Assembly: GCA_900404475.1 (NCBI GenBank)
Contig: OUQQ01000178.1
Location: 1-31,836, forward strand
Source of the DNA: Spongospora subterranea
Taxonomy: Eukaryota > Endomyxa > Phytomyxea > Plasmodiophorida > Plasmodiophoridae
DNA: 31,836 nt
Reading direction: 5' to 3'
Below the pieces are notes generated by a model. It searched no databases. It was not told the DNA's origin and was given only the letters and a program-made list of their open reading frames with translations. Positions 22,001 through 30,786 of this stretch are shown piece after piece. The number at the start of each line of letters is the position of its first letter. The stretch's first letter is position 1. The position numbers and the translations under genes are program-made.

Positions 22001-23554
22001 AAATTCGGCTCTCTTGGATGGAATGTGGCATATGGATTCAACGACAGCGATTTCTCCGTGTGCGAGCTGATTTTAAAATTATATTTGGATGATTATGACA
22101 CCCCCTGGGAAGGGCTCAAGTATCTTATCGCAGATGCCAATTATGGAGGTCGAGTAACGGATGACAGGGATCGAAAACTTCTCAATGTATATGTTGATCA
22201 GTACGACATTGCGTTGCGTATAAGATGCTGGACGGATTCAATTTTTTCTGTGTTTAGGTTCATCAATGAATCCGTATTGAACGAAAAGAACTTTCGGTTT
22301 TCAGGTTTGGATACGTATTACATTCCAGACGATGGCCAAGATATCGTGGCATACTTGAAAAGTTTACCATCCGGCTCCGATCATCCTGAGGCATTCGGTC
22401 AACACCCGAACGCGGATATTAACGCACAAATGGTCTCCTTGGTTCTCAAAAATGATTGTTTCACTGCTTAACCGTTTGAAATCAGGGCGAAACAACTTGT
22501 TTACTCTCTGCTCTTCTTTCATTACAACCACGAACGGAAACTGCTAGCGGCCAAAGCCGTGAACAAGCTATGCTAATACTAACGGAGCAATTATTGCAGC
22601 AAATTCCGGCTTTGTTGCCTGTGGATTCTATCCCAGACTCAACGGGCGATGAAAGTACTGCTCCGCTGCGAACTGTATTGTTGCAGGAGGTTCACCGTTA
22701 CAATGTTCTGTTGGCCAAGATTCGTAGTTTGCTTGTCAATCTGCAAAAAGGGATTACGGTATGGTCGTAGTTCGCAGTCGTCTTGGGGCGAGATGTAAAC
22801 CTTCCTCTCATAGGGTCTCGTAGTTATATCTCCAGCACTTGAGCAAGTCTATGACGCTATATTCCTTGGAAACGTCCCCGACAGTTGGCATTCTGCTTAT
22901 CCTTCCGTGAAAGCCCTTGGACCTTGGACCAAAGACCTTTGCCGAAGACACGAACAGGTACGCTTGTTAATTGCAGACAATTTTGAGTTGATGATTTTTT
23001 GAAGATGACCCGATGGATTGCCGAAGGCCCTCCGAAAACGTTTTGGCTGGCAGGACTCACCTTCCCCACTGGATTACTCACGGCGCTGCTGCAGTGCACT
23101 GCCCGCAAAAACAATGTAGCAATTGATGATTTATCATGGGAGTTCATTCCTCTTTCGAGCGATGAAGCGACCCTCAACACCAGTCCGAAGGATGGGGCTT
23201 ATATAAGTGGATTGTATCTAGAAGGCGCCAGATGGGACTTCACCTCAATGTCGTTAGCGGACGCCTTGCCGATGGAACTTGAGGCTCGAATGCCTGTTGT
23301 TCATTTCAAGCCCGTCGATAATAAGCGTGGAAGGTCGGTACCGGTTCATGAAAGTTTTGTAGTTCATAATTATTTATTGGCATTCAAGGTCATCGAAAGG
23401 ATTGTACGCATGTCCTCTATATATGTATCCTATTAGGACAGGCACAAGAGAGAGGCCCTCCTTCATGATCAATGTGGATTTGAAAACAGGATCTAAAGAT
23501 CCAAGTTTTTGGTGCAAACGTGGAGCTGCACTTTTATTATCTTTAGCTACATGA
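7043..23554 (+). CDS. DNAH2: Axonemal dynein heavy chain, DNAH2 type (inner arm I1 beta)
   Basis: This is a motor heavy chain of the flagellar inner arm. The DNAH2 class corresponds to Chlamydomonas DHC10 of the two-headed I1/f dynein, which controls bend form. Fifty introns of 45-61 bp were placed by homology and splice signals; the 51 exons sum to 13,893 nt, exactly 4,630 codons plus stop, and the frame stays open throughout (human DNAH2 is about 4,430 residues). Class-typical stretches include [40 protein letters not shown] and [17 protein letters not shown]. The order is tail, linker, AAA1-AAA4 with P-loops at residues 1967, 2248, 2609 and 2966, stalk with microtubule-binding tip, AAA5-AAA6 and C-terminal domain ending [13 protein letters not shown]...LLLSLAT. 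The ATG at 7043 precedes an acidic, poorly conserved leader. The weakest splice call is the last intron (23334-23388, donor GTCGGT). Confidence 0.97.
8056..11672 (+). other. DNAH2: Dynein N-terminal tail region
   Basis: The stem domain dimerises heavy chains and binds intermediate chains. It begins after the [20 protein letters not shown] motif and includes the longest exon (7953-9326). Matches to the DNAH2 class are continuous: [55 protein letters not shown] and [18 protein letters not shown]. Introns inside it are 9327-9385, 9865-9920, 10605-10662, 11027-11085, 11339-11394 and 11613-11673. The part from about 9030 to 9860 is noticeably richer in G and C than the exons on each side. Confidence 0.85.
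10310..10530 (+). other. DNAH2: Ser/Thr/Gln-rich insertion in the dynein tail
   Basis: About residues 1020-1085 form a low-complexity segment ([18 protein letters not shown], then [17 protein letters not shown] and [13 protein letters not shown]) between two conserved tail blocks. From my recall of the human DNAH2 protein this junction is much shorter there. The segment is open in the coding frame and has no good donor-acceptor pair that would remove it cleanly, so I treat it as coding. A flexible, possibly phosphorylated loop is an inference. Confidence 0.6.
11674..13400 (+). other. DNAH2: Dynein linker (DHC_N2) region
   Basis: The linker is the mechanical element that swings across the AAA ring. 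Diagnostic stretches are [56 protein letters not shown] and [17 protein letters not shown]. It is cut by introns 12132-12189, 12296-12340, 12444-12497, 12713-12760, 12959-13015, 13217-13263 and 13353-13400. The conserved blocks join in frame across every one of them. Confidence 0.9.
13812..13835 (+). other. DNAH2: AAA1 P-loop (Walker A), main ATPase site
   Basis: The bases code GPAGTGKT starting at residue 1967, the invariant AAA1 Walker A of dyneins, followed by [11 protein letters not shown]. The matching Walker B (CFDEFNRI) lies just after intron 13928-13977. AAA1 is the site whose ATP hydrolysis drives the power stroke. All key residues are present, so the motor should be active. Confidence 0.97.
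14862..14885 (+). other. DNAH2: AAA2 P-loop
   Basis: The bases code GETLSGKT from residue 2248, a valid GxxxxGKT motif. Vertebrate DNAH2 has Cys-Thr-Gly where this protein has Glu-Thr-Leu. The segment [19 protein letters not shown] that follows AAA2's P-loop is intact. AAA2 binds ATP structurally and normally does not hydrolyse it. Confidence 0.92.
16047..16070 (+). other. DNAH2: AAA3 P-loop
   Basis: The bases code GGTGTGKT from residue 2609, preceded by the conserved VPTVDTVR segment and followed by FVDDLNMP as Walker B and [23 protein letters not shown]3 is a regulatory nucleotide site in dyneins. The motif is complete. Confidence 0.95.
17311..17334 (+). other. DNAH2: AAA4 P-loop (GRQ form)
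   Basis: The bases code GVGGSGRQ from residue 2966, preceded by QPRGNALLI and followed by [11 protein letters not shown]. The Lys-Ser/Thr of a classical Walker A is replaced by Arg-Gln. This is the normal form in several axonemal heavy chains, including the DNAH2 class, so it is not a lesion. Confidence 0.93.
18112..19303 (+). other. DNAH2: Dynein stalk and microtubule-binding tip
   Basis: The two antiparallel stalk helices flank the microtubule-binding domain. Helix 1 runs from after [17 protein letters not shown] to about [15 protein letters not shown]; the tip spans about 18565-18915 ([12 protein letters not shown] to [11 protein letters not shown]); helix 2 begins near [14 protein letters not shown] and ends at [13 protein letters not shown]. 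Introns at 18382-18429, 18655-18704, 18960-19014 and 19258-19303 keep frame. The tip includes the expected FDKDNI motif. Confidence 0.9.
19304..23554 (+). other. DNAH2: Dynein AAA5, AAA6 and C-terminal domain
   Basis: Conserved blocks occur in the expected order: [19 protein letters not shown] (AAA5 start), [121 protein letters not shown] and the final [12 protein letters not shown]. The last exon is 23389-23554. The C-terminal domain caps the motor ring in axonemal dyneins. Eighteen of the fifty introns fall in this part. Confidence 0.92.
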
Positions 23555-23917
23555 GGAGTTTCCGAGTAATATTAAATTAAAATAAGCAATATCATCTGAT
23601 CAGTCAAATAACTTTGCTTCAAGCTACACCACAAGATTTCAAAAACATGGAATGGACCAGAATTGTGTAATATTTATATATTATGCATAAGCAAGATTCT
23701 AGAAGTACATATTTCTGTAGGATTATGCTATTTGAGGTGCAGGATCGCAATAGGCCGAAGGAAAATTTCCTTGTAACCCTTCGTTGTTTGCCGCCCACAC
23801 CCAATGTCTATCGCTGACATGCAGGATCCAAATAGCGTCCCCAACCGACATTGATAATTGATCTGAATGTCTGCAGAATCACATCAAAATATGACATATG
23901 CGGTTGAAGCAATCTAT
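23555..23917. other. Intergenic region between convergent genes
   Basis: This 363-bp gap lies between the dynein and F-BAR stop codons, so it holds both 3' UTRs. It is AT-rich. Plus-strand ATTAAATTAAAATAAG shortly after the dynein stop may serve 3'-end formation, but I cannot show this. No gene is seen. Confidence 0.4.
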
Positions 23918-25692
23918 TTACATATCTGAAGCCTTAAACTCGCAAATGGCTGTGCATACTTGTGGAGTGAATTTCTCACAATAAGAAATCGGAAACAACC
24001 CTCTTTGGCCATTAAGTAATCCAGAACCCCATCCATCACTCATAGACTCTTCCAACCGAATGAATTCTCCAGGCTTATGGCTGTTGATTAGATTTTGGCG
24101 AAATTCTCTCAGTAAAAATGCCATACCACAAAAGAAAGAACATCAACCTGGTCTTCAGAATAGTCGTAAACAGTCTTGAAGAATTGATATTCTGGAACCT
24201 GGCGACCATGTTAATAGTGGAAAATCGGGTTTGCTAAATCATACAGATTTCGGTTCTGGTTTCAGTAAAGATGCCTTGAGGTTTAGTTGACCGATTGCTG
24301 ACGAAACTGAATAAAGGTGGATGGAGTCCGAGGCATGATCGAGATTATTTTCGGAATTGCTGCGAGACTTCGCGTTTGTAGTTTGAGAATCTGCTTACAA
24401 GCAAATTATTTGGACACAGTGCAACTAACAAGCAATTGCTAATTTACCTCCACCTGTTCCCATAATAACAGATTCTTCTTCATCAATGTCGGTCCTGATG
24501 TCAATCAGCTCAATTGCAGGGGGCAATTTATCGTGAGAACTGGAAACATTTTGCAAAACGAACTGAGCAACATCGTCGGCAGGGTTTATAGCTTTAATTG
24601 CTGAGAATAATGTATTAATGGGCGCAGCATTATGGACGAGAGCTCTGTTCATGGCCTTGTAGAATACGTCTAATGATGCTTTCATTTTATGCAAACGAGA
24701 TAATTCGGTAGCTTCAACGTTGGCCAATATATATGAGCAAGTTTTCGAGTAATCAGACCTTAACTTAGCATGGGTAGACACTGAGTCGGCGTATGATGAT
24801 CGCCGCTGATGATATTTTTTAAAACAGTCTGCTATCTTTTTTTCGTGCTTAGAGATACCCTAGAAGAAAAATATTGAATATCGCGAACAGCTCGGAAAAA
24901 AAACGATTGCACTTTTTGAACTGTTTTAGCTTCCTTTCTGAGAGCCAATTCCCTCTCCGCTTCTTTGATTGCCTGCGAGTACCTTTGAAACGATTTGTCA
25001 ACTGACGCCGTTTGGCATTTTAATGCTTTATCAGTCTCTATCCACATAGTTTTTGCCTGGAAAATATCGTTCAAGCGGATAACAAACAGTTGAACTGTTA
25101 CACTACCTGAGCAGATTCTTTTTTCATTTGGTTTGATATATCATTTGAATCTTTTGATAATGGATCTTGTAACTCAAGCGCCAGCTGCGCATGGATATTC
25201 GCCCTGGCTTCAACAGATGATAATAAAGCTGATAAACACGCCTGCGTAGTGCTATGAACGCATGGATTAGCATCAAAAGAGACACAATCTACAGGTCTCA
25301 CTGCGAAGACGAAAAAGTAGTGGTTTGTGCAAGTTTGAGAAGAGATTTTGAATAACTGGATTCAATAGATGCTAATGATTGATAGAACAGGCTTAATTGT
25401 TTAGCGCAAACGGATGCGTTGTTCAATCGGTCGAATACTGTCTCGCTTTGATCCTGAAAGTGTGCTGAGGTGAAATTTACAGATTCATGTGCGTTGGCCT
25501 TACCATCAGCTGACACATATCTGTGTTAACTTGTGCTCGCGGAGAATCGTATTCTCCAATGCCCGTTTTCGCTGCTCCAACATCGTATGAGCTTGCCCAC
25601 CCGGGTTGGCATGACGACACGGAATCGGATTCCCGCGACGGCGAATGTATTGGTGTCTGAACTCGGTTCACATCGCGTTTGCTCGCTTTCAT
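23918..25692 (-). CDS. F-BAR domain protein with C-terminal SH3 domain
   Basis: F-BAR dimers bind and curve membranes and, through SH3, recruit actin regulators at endocytic sites or the division ring. Eight exons (25692-25515, 25464-25302, 25251-25107, 25056-24922, 24859-24448, 24390-24245, 24198-24127, 24073-23918) sum to 468 codons plus stop. Residues about 60-330 form the F-BAR: HFQDQSETVFDRLNN, SIESSYSKSLLKLAQ, SSVEARANIHAQLALELQ, then GISKHEKKIADCFKKY and a long helical part. A Ser-rich linker follows. The SH3 spans about 399-450 with TVYDYSEDQVDVLSF, DGWGSGLL and GLFPISYCE. Architecture fits the syndapin, Cdc15/Imp2 or CIP4-like classes; I cannot choose between them. The first junction is least certain: the 59-residue Ser/Pro-rich leader joins via donor GTCAGC at 25514. 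Confidence 0.88.
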
Positions 25693-26035
25693 CCCTGATT
25701 TCAGATCCTTATTGAACGAATCCGTTTGCACTATGGAAGTGCAACGTGTTGCGCAGACTGAACGGACTGCATCGAGTATAAGTGGCCACCTGAGAGACAG
25801 AGATGGCCCTGTGTTGCCATTGAGGGAAAGAGGCTCCCCCCCCCCTCATAACCCCCCACAAATTGCCACGTTTGGTAATGAAGTCGATGACGAGATGGGT
25901 CAAGGAAGAGGCTCCACCTCATAACCCCCCACAATTTACCGCGTTTTGTAATGAAACGACTGCATCGTCGGGAAACGTAGCTGTATCGCTGAATATTGAT
26001 TCATTTCGTTATTATCGATTTGATTTGAGGATTGT
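25693..26035. promoter_or_regulatory. Region between the RING gene 3' end and the F-BAR gene start
   Basis: This 343-bp gap holds the F-BAR promoter and the RING-gene 3' UTR. Its main content is the 73-bp duplication with C-rich blocks. The frame of the F-BAR leader stays open past 25692 to about 25731 without another ATG. No other gene is visible. Confidence 0.4.
25825..25955. repeat. Diverged 73-bp tandem duplication with a C10 run
   Basis: Two copies share agaggct, ctcataaccccccacaa and ttggtaatgaa or tttgtaatgaa. Copy 1 is about 25825-25882 and copy 2 about 25905-25955; matching words are 73 bp apart after, and 78 bp apart before, a C run that is 10 long in copy 1 and CCACC in copy 2. 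The repeat sits upstream of the F-BAR start codon and downstream of the RING gene, in the only non-coding gap there. Confidence 0.75.
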
Positions 26036-28293
26036 TTATGGAGGTGATGTGATCGCAGTGCTGATTTCTAAAAACGACTCAGACATCTGTAGTAATCCCT
26101 GCAATGCTTGTCGCCGGTATACGTGTTTGGCGGATAATTCGCCAAGTAGATGGTTAGGGTAGTACGTAACCTTCTTCCCGCTTCCACATTGCTGTGATCC
26201 TCGGTTTATGACACAATAAGGAGAGGGAGGCTTACGTTGGCTTACCGTGCATGCTCGTGCTTGAACGACACATTTCTCACAAACGCTATGCCCACATGGA
26301 ATACAGGTTACGGGATCAGTAAATGGCTTCATACAATCGAAGCAAGTGAATGCAGGCTAATTATAATAATTTCAGGCGTCATCTGATTTGCTAACCCAAT
26401 TCTTCGTACCTCAGATGCTTGCTCAGCAAGTACTAGTTTCGAAACCGTAGCATTAAGTGCAGTCTCTCGTTCCCTGACAGCTTTTACTTCTTTTGGTGTC
26501 AAAGTATCTCTCTTCATCAGTGCCCAGTTTCGACGTCGAACATCGTCCAATTCGATGCGCTGATCGCTCAACTGGCTTCTCAAGGAAGCTACCGTCGCTA
26601 TACGCACAGAACAAGTAATCAAAGGTTCACCACATTTCAAAAGTGATCGACCTACATTCAATTTCTTGATGCAGTTGCTGAGAATCAGCTTGGAAGTCTT
26701 TTCGTGTACTATCGAGTTGTGATTTTAGCTCCTCAACTTGTTTCTGGAGATTCTCTTCTCTTTGAATTGCCATGGTTGCTGTTTTACGAAGCTTGTCACG
26801 CTCTTCAGCGAGTGCGGCGATTTCTTTTCTCAGGTCGTCTTGACTCCTGTGAAGTCCTTGGTTAATCTCATCAAATTGCTGAAACAGTTTCTGTTGTCCA
26901 GCGCTTTCTGATAGTAAATCGCGAATTTCATTCATCCACGATGATCTTTGCAATTCTACCTCTTTTACAGTATCACGCAGGTCTTGGTTTTCCCTGAGTA
27001 ACTCATCTTGTTTTCGCCTGCAACAAAACTTTAATCAACCGGTCTTTATGGCCATCTTTTACAAACCCCATGGCCAAGAGTTCTTCACATGCTGCCATTG
27101 CCTCTGCTTTTGCATCAGAAAGTTGAACCAAATTGTCTTCGTTTTGTCTACAATTCTTTTTCAAACTGCCGATTTGTTTTACTAACTGCTTATTCTCATG
27201 TGCAAGTTCCGATAGCTGCAAAACCCTATAGAGTAAGCTGTTATTGTTTCTGAAAACACATGTTTCCTTACTGTCGCTGATGTACGTTCATGTTTGCTCC
27301 TAAGCTCTTCAAGGGCGCTTGATAATTCGTCGCATCTATTATAAGCTGCTTGCTGCAGTGAGTTTGATTCTTTGAGGGCTCGTATATTCTCTTCTGAGCT
27401 GGTTCGTAATCTTTCGGCACGAAGATCCATTTCCAACCCTTTGGTCGCCTCTTCACACTCTACAAGTTTTTGTTGAAATTGACTGCATCGCATCTGTGTC
27501 TTAGACAATTCCTGTCTAAACCGGGTAGCTTCAGATTTCAAGTTGTCTCGATCAATGCCTTTGAAACGTTTAGGAAACTGAAAAACCACGAATACGTTCG
27601 ATCCAATACCTGCTTGGTAAGCGACATTATTTGCTTTCTGGACATTTGATTGCAATTGCCGAATTTGCTGACTTAGCTCTGTAATTTCAGCGCGCAACGA
27701 CTCTATTTGCTCGGCATGTGTTCTGATGACTCTGTCCTTGTTGATTATAGAAATGCTGTCATGTTTAGCAGTTTTCTTCGCTTCGACGACTAATAATCTG
27801 TGTACCACCAGTTACTAAACACAAAGTAGTGCATTTAGATGATGGAATACCTCGAGTGATGCGCCGCTTCACTAATTTTCGCCATTTCGATTTCCAGTAA
27901 ATGACACTTATCATCAGCCCGTGACGCCCTCTCTGCTGCCACCTTGAGATTGACTGATGTGGTTTCCAGCGATTTTTTCAAACGTCCAACGTCGTCGGTC
28001 AAATTTTCCTTCTCAAGAAGTAATGCATTGATGCGAGATTCGGTTTCTTTGCGATCTTCTTCACGTTTTGTAGAATTGGTTATGCTGATCTTTGATAATT
28101 CGAGGTCGCGCGTGGTCTCTGATAGTTGCTGCTGCGTTCGGCGAAACGCCGCACTCAAGCATTCATAGTTCCGTTGCAGACGTTTGATATATGATGTTCT
28201 TTTTTCAAGTTTACTTTGAAGATTACTGATGTTATTTTGGGGTTCGGCTGAACACGATTTTTGCTCAGACCCGGGCTGGGTAACTGGCTCCAT
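26036..28293 (-). CDS. Long coiled-coil protein with C-terminal RING finger (putative E3 ligase)
   Basis: Eight exons (28293-27851, 27797-27610, 27558-27272, 27215-27067, 27017-26656, 26597-26410, 26356-26246, 26191-26036) sum to 627 codons plus stop. Residues about 20-535 are almost pure coiled coil, rich in Gln, Lys, Glu, Leu and Arg (KLEKRTSYIKRLQRNYE, ETESRINALLLEKENL, AEQIESLRAEITELSQQI, EELKSQLDSTRKD). The end is a RING finger with ligands C544, C547, C560, H562, C565, C568, C575 and C578, then a short tail. Such proteins usually are ubiquitin E3 ligases that dimerise through the coil. I do not recognise the family; it is not Bre1 by RING sequence. The frame begins with an ATG at 28293, and the introns are 49-58 bp. 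A flagellar or basal-body role is only a guess from its form. Confidence 0.82.
26186..26344 (-). other. C3HC4 RING finger, split by an intron
   Basis: Spacing is C-X2-C-X12-C-X-H-X2-C-X2-C-X6-C-X2-C. Core residues are CFDC, IPCGH, VCEKC and CTQC. The last ligand pair forms only after removal of intron 26245-26192: Cys575 is in one exon and Cys578 in the next. Retention of that intron would destroy the zinc site. Confidence 0.88.
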
Positions 28294-28387
28294 CACAATC
28301 AGAGTCTAATGGTTGTACTAGATCGATCGTAGTCGGATTCAATACGACACCAATCTTTAGAGTTTATTTCATAGCAAATTGTTAGTT

Positions 28388-28798
28388 CTAGTACCCCGAC
28401 TCCTCCTCAGTTAAGTCTTCCTCTTCTTTGGAGAATCGATTGCATTCAGACGCCAGAACCGAATCGGTCAGGACGATCTTTTCAAGAATAATGGCTTGTA
28501 GATTCTCGTTCAAAGCAGCATCTTTCAGCGACAAAATCATCTTAAGACGGCTGTGATTCATAGCGTGTTGTTTCTCATGCAAATCAAAACAGCGGTTTGC
28601 CCGAAGCCTAGCTAGCTCTTCAAGAAGCCGAGCACGTCTTTCTTTGCAAAGCGATCTCCAATGACGGACGAGAATACACGAAATTGGAACTAGTGCAAGT
28701 ACCCATTTCCATCCGCTTCCAAAACTGCTGTCTCCTGAGTTACTGCCTGCTAATTCGGGCACCGATGAAGCTGTTGGCTTCATGATTAGATGAATCAT
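28388..28798 (-). CDS. Small hypothetical protein with one likely membrane segment
   Basis: I do not recognise this gene. From the first ATG (28798) it codes 136 residues: a Ser/Gly-rich leader, one hydrophobic span (WVLALVPISCILV), then a basic helical part (RSLCKERRARLLEELARLRANR) and an acidic end (KEEEDLTEEESGY). This is a type of small anchored protein with its helical tail in the cytosol or matrix. The frame is open upstream to about 28925 with no ATG, so an extra 5' exon is possible. Its stop lies 94 bp upstream of the RING-gene start, same strand. No homology is claimed. Confidence 0.45.
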   Translation of the reverse strand: MIHLIMKPTASSVPELAGSNSGDSSFGSGWKWVLALVPISCILVRHWRSLCKERRARLLEELARLRANRCFDLHEKQHAMNHSRLKMILSLKDAALNENLQAIILEKIVLTDSVLASECNRFSKEEEDLTEEESGY

Positions 28799-29497
28799 TG
28801 AACTGTTCGGAATCGGAGTTGCCGGATAAAATGTTGGTTGGTCGGTTACAAAAATTGAACCTAGATGGCATCCGCTACAGGAATGCCGCAATTGGTCTGA
28901 AACATATGATGAATAAAGAATAACGCTTGGCTAGTGAAACGAAGAATGACCTCGAACGCTCCTGAGATGATGAATCAGGAACTGCGATAACGAGTTATTG
29001 TACCTTCAACAAATGGCGCGATGGTCTCCCATTACGATGTGAAGTGTCCACTTGAACCGTTTAAGTTTCCTGAAATCAAAATTTGAACTGGACAGAAGGT
29101 TTGAAGAACGTTTTTTCTGAACTAAGAAATGAACTAAGAATAATAGCCGAATGCAACAATGCGAAATAATCTTTTTTTCTGTTGTGGATTTTTGCGGTCC
29201 AGACGTGTAACAACCTGTTACATATATGAGTTGCCCAGTGAAAAGATATTTACAATCAATAAAACTATTTCTGATAAAGAACAACTACTGCACGATAGTG
29301 ATGGCATTTCGACTGACCCGTTTGTTTTGATGAACCTACGCAGGCTCCTCACCAACAGGTACACCACACCACTCAGGAAATGGGACAGGCAGGCACTGGA
29401 CGAATACATGTGGGCATGTTATTACCACTCCACAGCGACAAACAGAGGTATCAGTCCGTGAGGAGTCACCTCTCTCCTGGCATTATTGGCCTTAATC
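28799..29497. promoter_or_regulatory. Divergent upstream region between the small membrane gene and the Tat-SF1-like gene
   Basis: This 699-bp stretch holds the promoters of two divergent genes. Its left part (28900-29280) is AT-rich; from about 29330 it becomes GC-richer toward the Tat-SF1-like start. Short open frames cross it in both directions, but none shows a recognisable protein. Confidence 0.4.
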
Positions 29498-30786
29498 ATG
29501 ACGGGGCAACAACAACCAGAACAACAACAACCGGCCGTCGCGCCCGCGACTACTGCCACGATCGCTCCCAGCGACTGGAGGTATAAGTCTGGGGATGACG
29601 AAGCTGGCCCGGTACCCTGGGATGTTGTCGCAGATATGCCCGATACCACACTGGTACGAGGCCCTTTCTCCAAGGATTGGGAGTCGTTGTTAACCGTGAA
29701 AGAACGCAAAGAAGCCAAGGTCGCCATTTAGGCATCGTCGTACTTATTGTTTACCATCCCCTTGGTTACTTCGATTTTTTATTTGTTTTCGTTCGTCGTT
29801 GGCTGGCCTTTTACGAATCGATTGCATGGTTAGAAGCGGAAGCGGGCAAAAAAGAAGCCACCGAATTCATCTGTATATATCACATGGGATCGCGATCCTA
29901 ACACTGGCCAGTTTGCCGATATCTCAAAGGACGAAATTATCGCTCACTTTAAAACCATTGGCATCATCAAAGAAGATCTGGAGACCAACGAGCCAATGGT
30001 TAAAGTTTATCAGGACGATACAGGGGGAAACAAAGGAGACGCCGTTGTGCATTATTTTCAGGTGCCGATCATTGTCGTTTTTCTCTCTGGGGTACTAACA
30101 TCATGTTCGTAGCCGCTGTCTGCCCAAACAGCGATCGAAGTCTTGAATGACTCGATGATCAGACCCAATGTGACAGTTCATGTGGAGAAAGTTCTGTGAT
30201 TATATTCCGTTTTGCTCTCCGGCCCTCTTAGACTACTGTAGGCCAAGTTCAACGCAACTGAAGCAAAGAAAACGAAATTGCTTCCCGCTCAAGCGGCTGT
30301 TATTCGCCGAGTTAAACAAGCTAAAATTCAAGAAATGACTGGATGGGATGAGGATCCAAATCGCTCTGCTGGCCTCCGAATTGTTATTCTGAAAAACATG
30401 TTTCATCCCTCTGAAGCGATCGGCGACAATTCATTTTATCAACAGTTAGAAGAGGAAATCGGGCTGGAATGTCAACGAGTTGGTGGGCCCATTGAAAAAC
30501 TCACTGTCTTCAAGGTTCGACTTGTGCAATTCATTCGGTAATTGTTTTCGGTTTATGATTGGCTCGATGGGCGTTTTAGGGCAGTCCCTTTGGGGCCGTA
30601 TGTATCAAGTTCAAGGACTGTGCAGGTGCTGAAAAATGCATCGAAACCATGGATGGGCGATGGTTCGGTGAGAAGCGCGTTATGTGCGAGTGGTTTGATG
30701 GCGTCACCAATTATAAAGTTGAAGAAAGTGAAGAAGATCAGAAAAAACGAATCGAAGAATTTGGCGATTGGCTTGAATCTAATTAA
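29498..30786 (+). CDS. HTATSF1: Tat-SF1/Cus2-like U2 snRNP splicing factor with GYF-like N-terminus
   Basis: Cus2/Tat-SF1 binds U2 snRNP protein SF3B1 and acts in early spliceosome assembly. Five exons (29498-29719, 29834-30061, 30113-30190, 30242-30514, 30580-30786) give 335 residues. After a Gln/Pro/Thr leader, residues 26-67 resemble a GYF_2-type domain (DWRYKSGDDEAGPVPW...TTLVRGPF). A basic run KRKRAKKK (75-82) may be a nuclear signal. RRM1 follows (SVYITW; IAHFKTIGIIKED; GDAVVHYF). The second RRM is a U2AF-homology motif: RIVILKNMFHP at 222-232, EEIGLECQRVGGPIEKL, and the diagnostic Arg-Trp-Phe at 294-296 in GRWFGEKRV. Unlike human Tat-SF1, there is no long acidic tail; the protein stops shortly after NYKVEESEED. 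The first intron (114 bp) is the longest in the window. Confidence 0.92.

Noticed and set aside
29159..29461. Plus-strand open frame of about 100 codons before the Tat-SF1-like gene
   Set aside because: Low-information translation, no domain, and it ends just before the start codon of a well-supported gene; likely chance.
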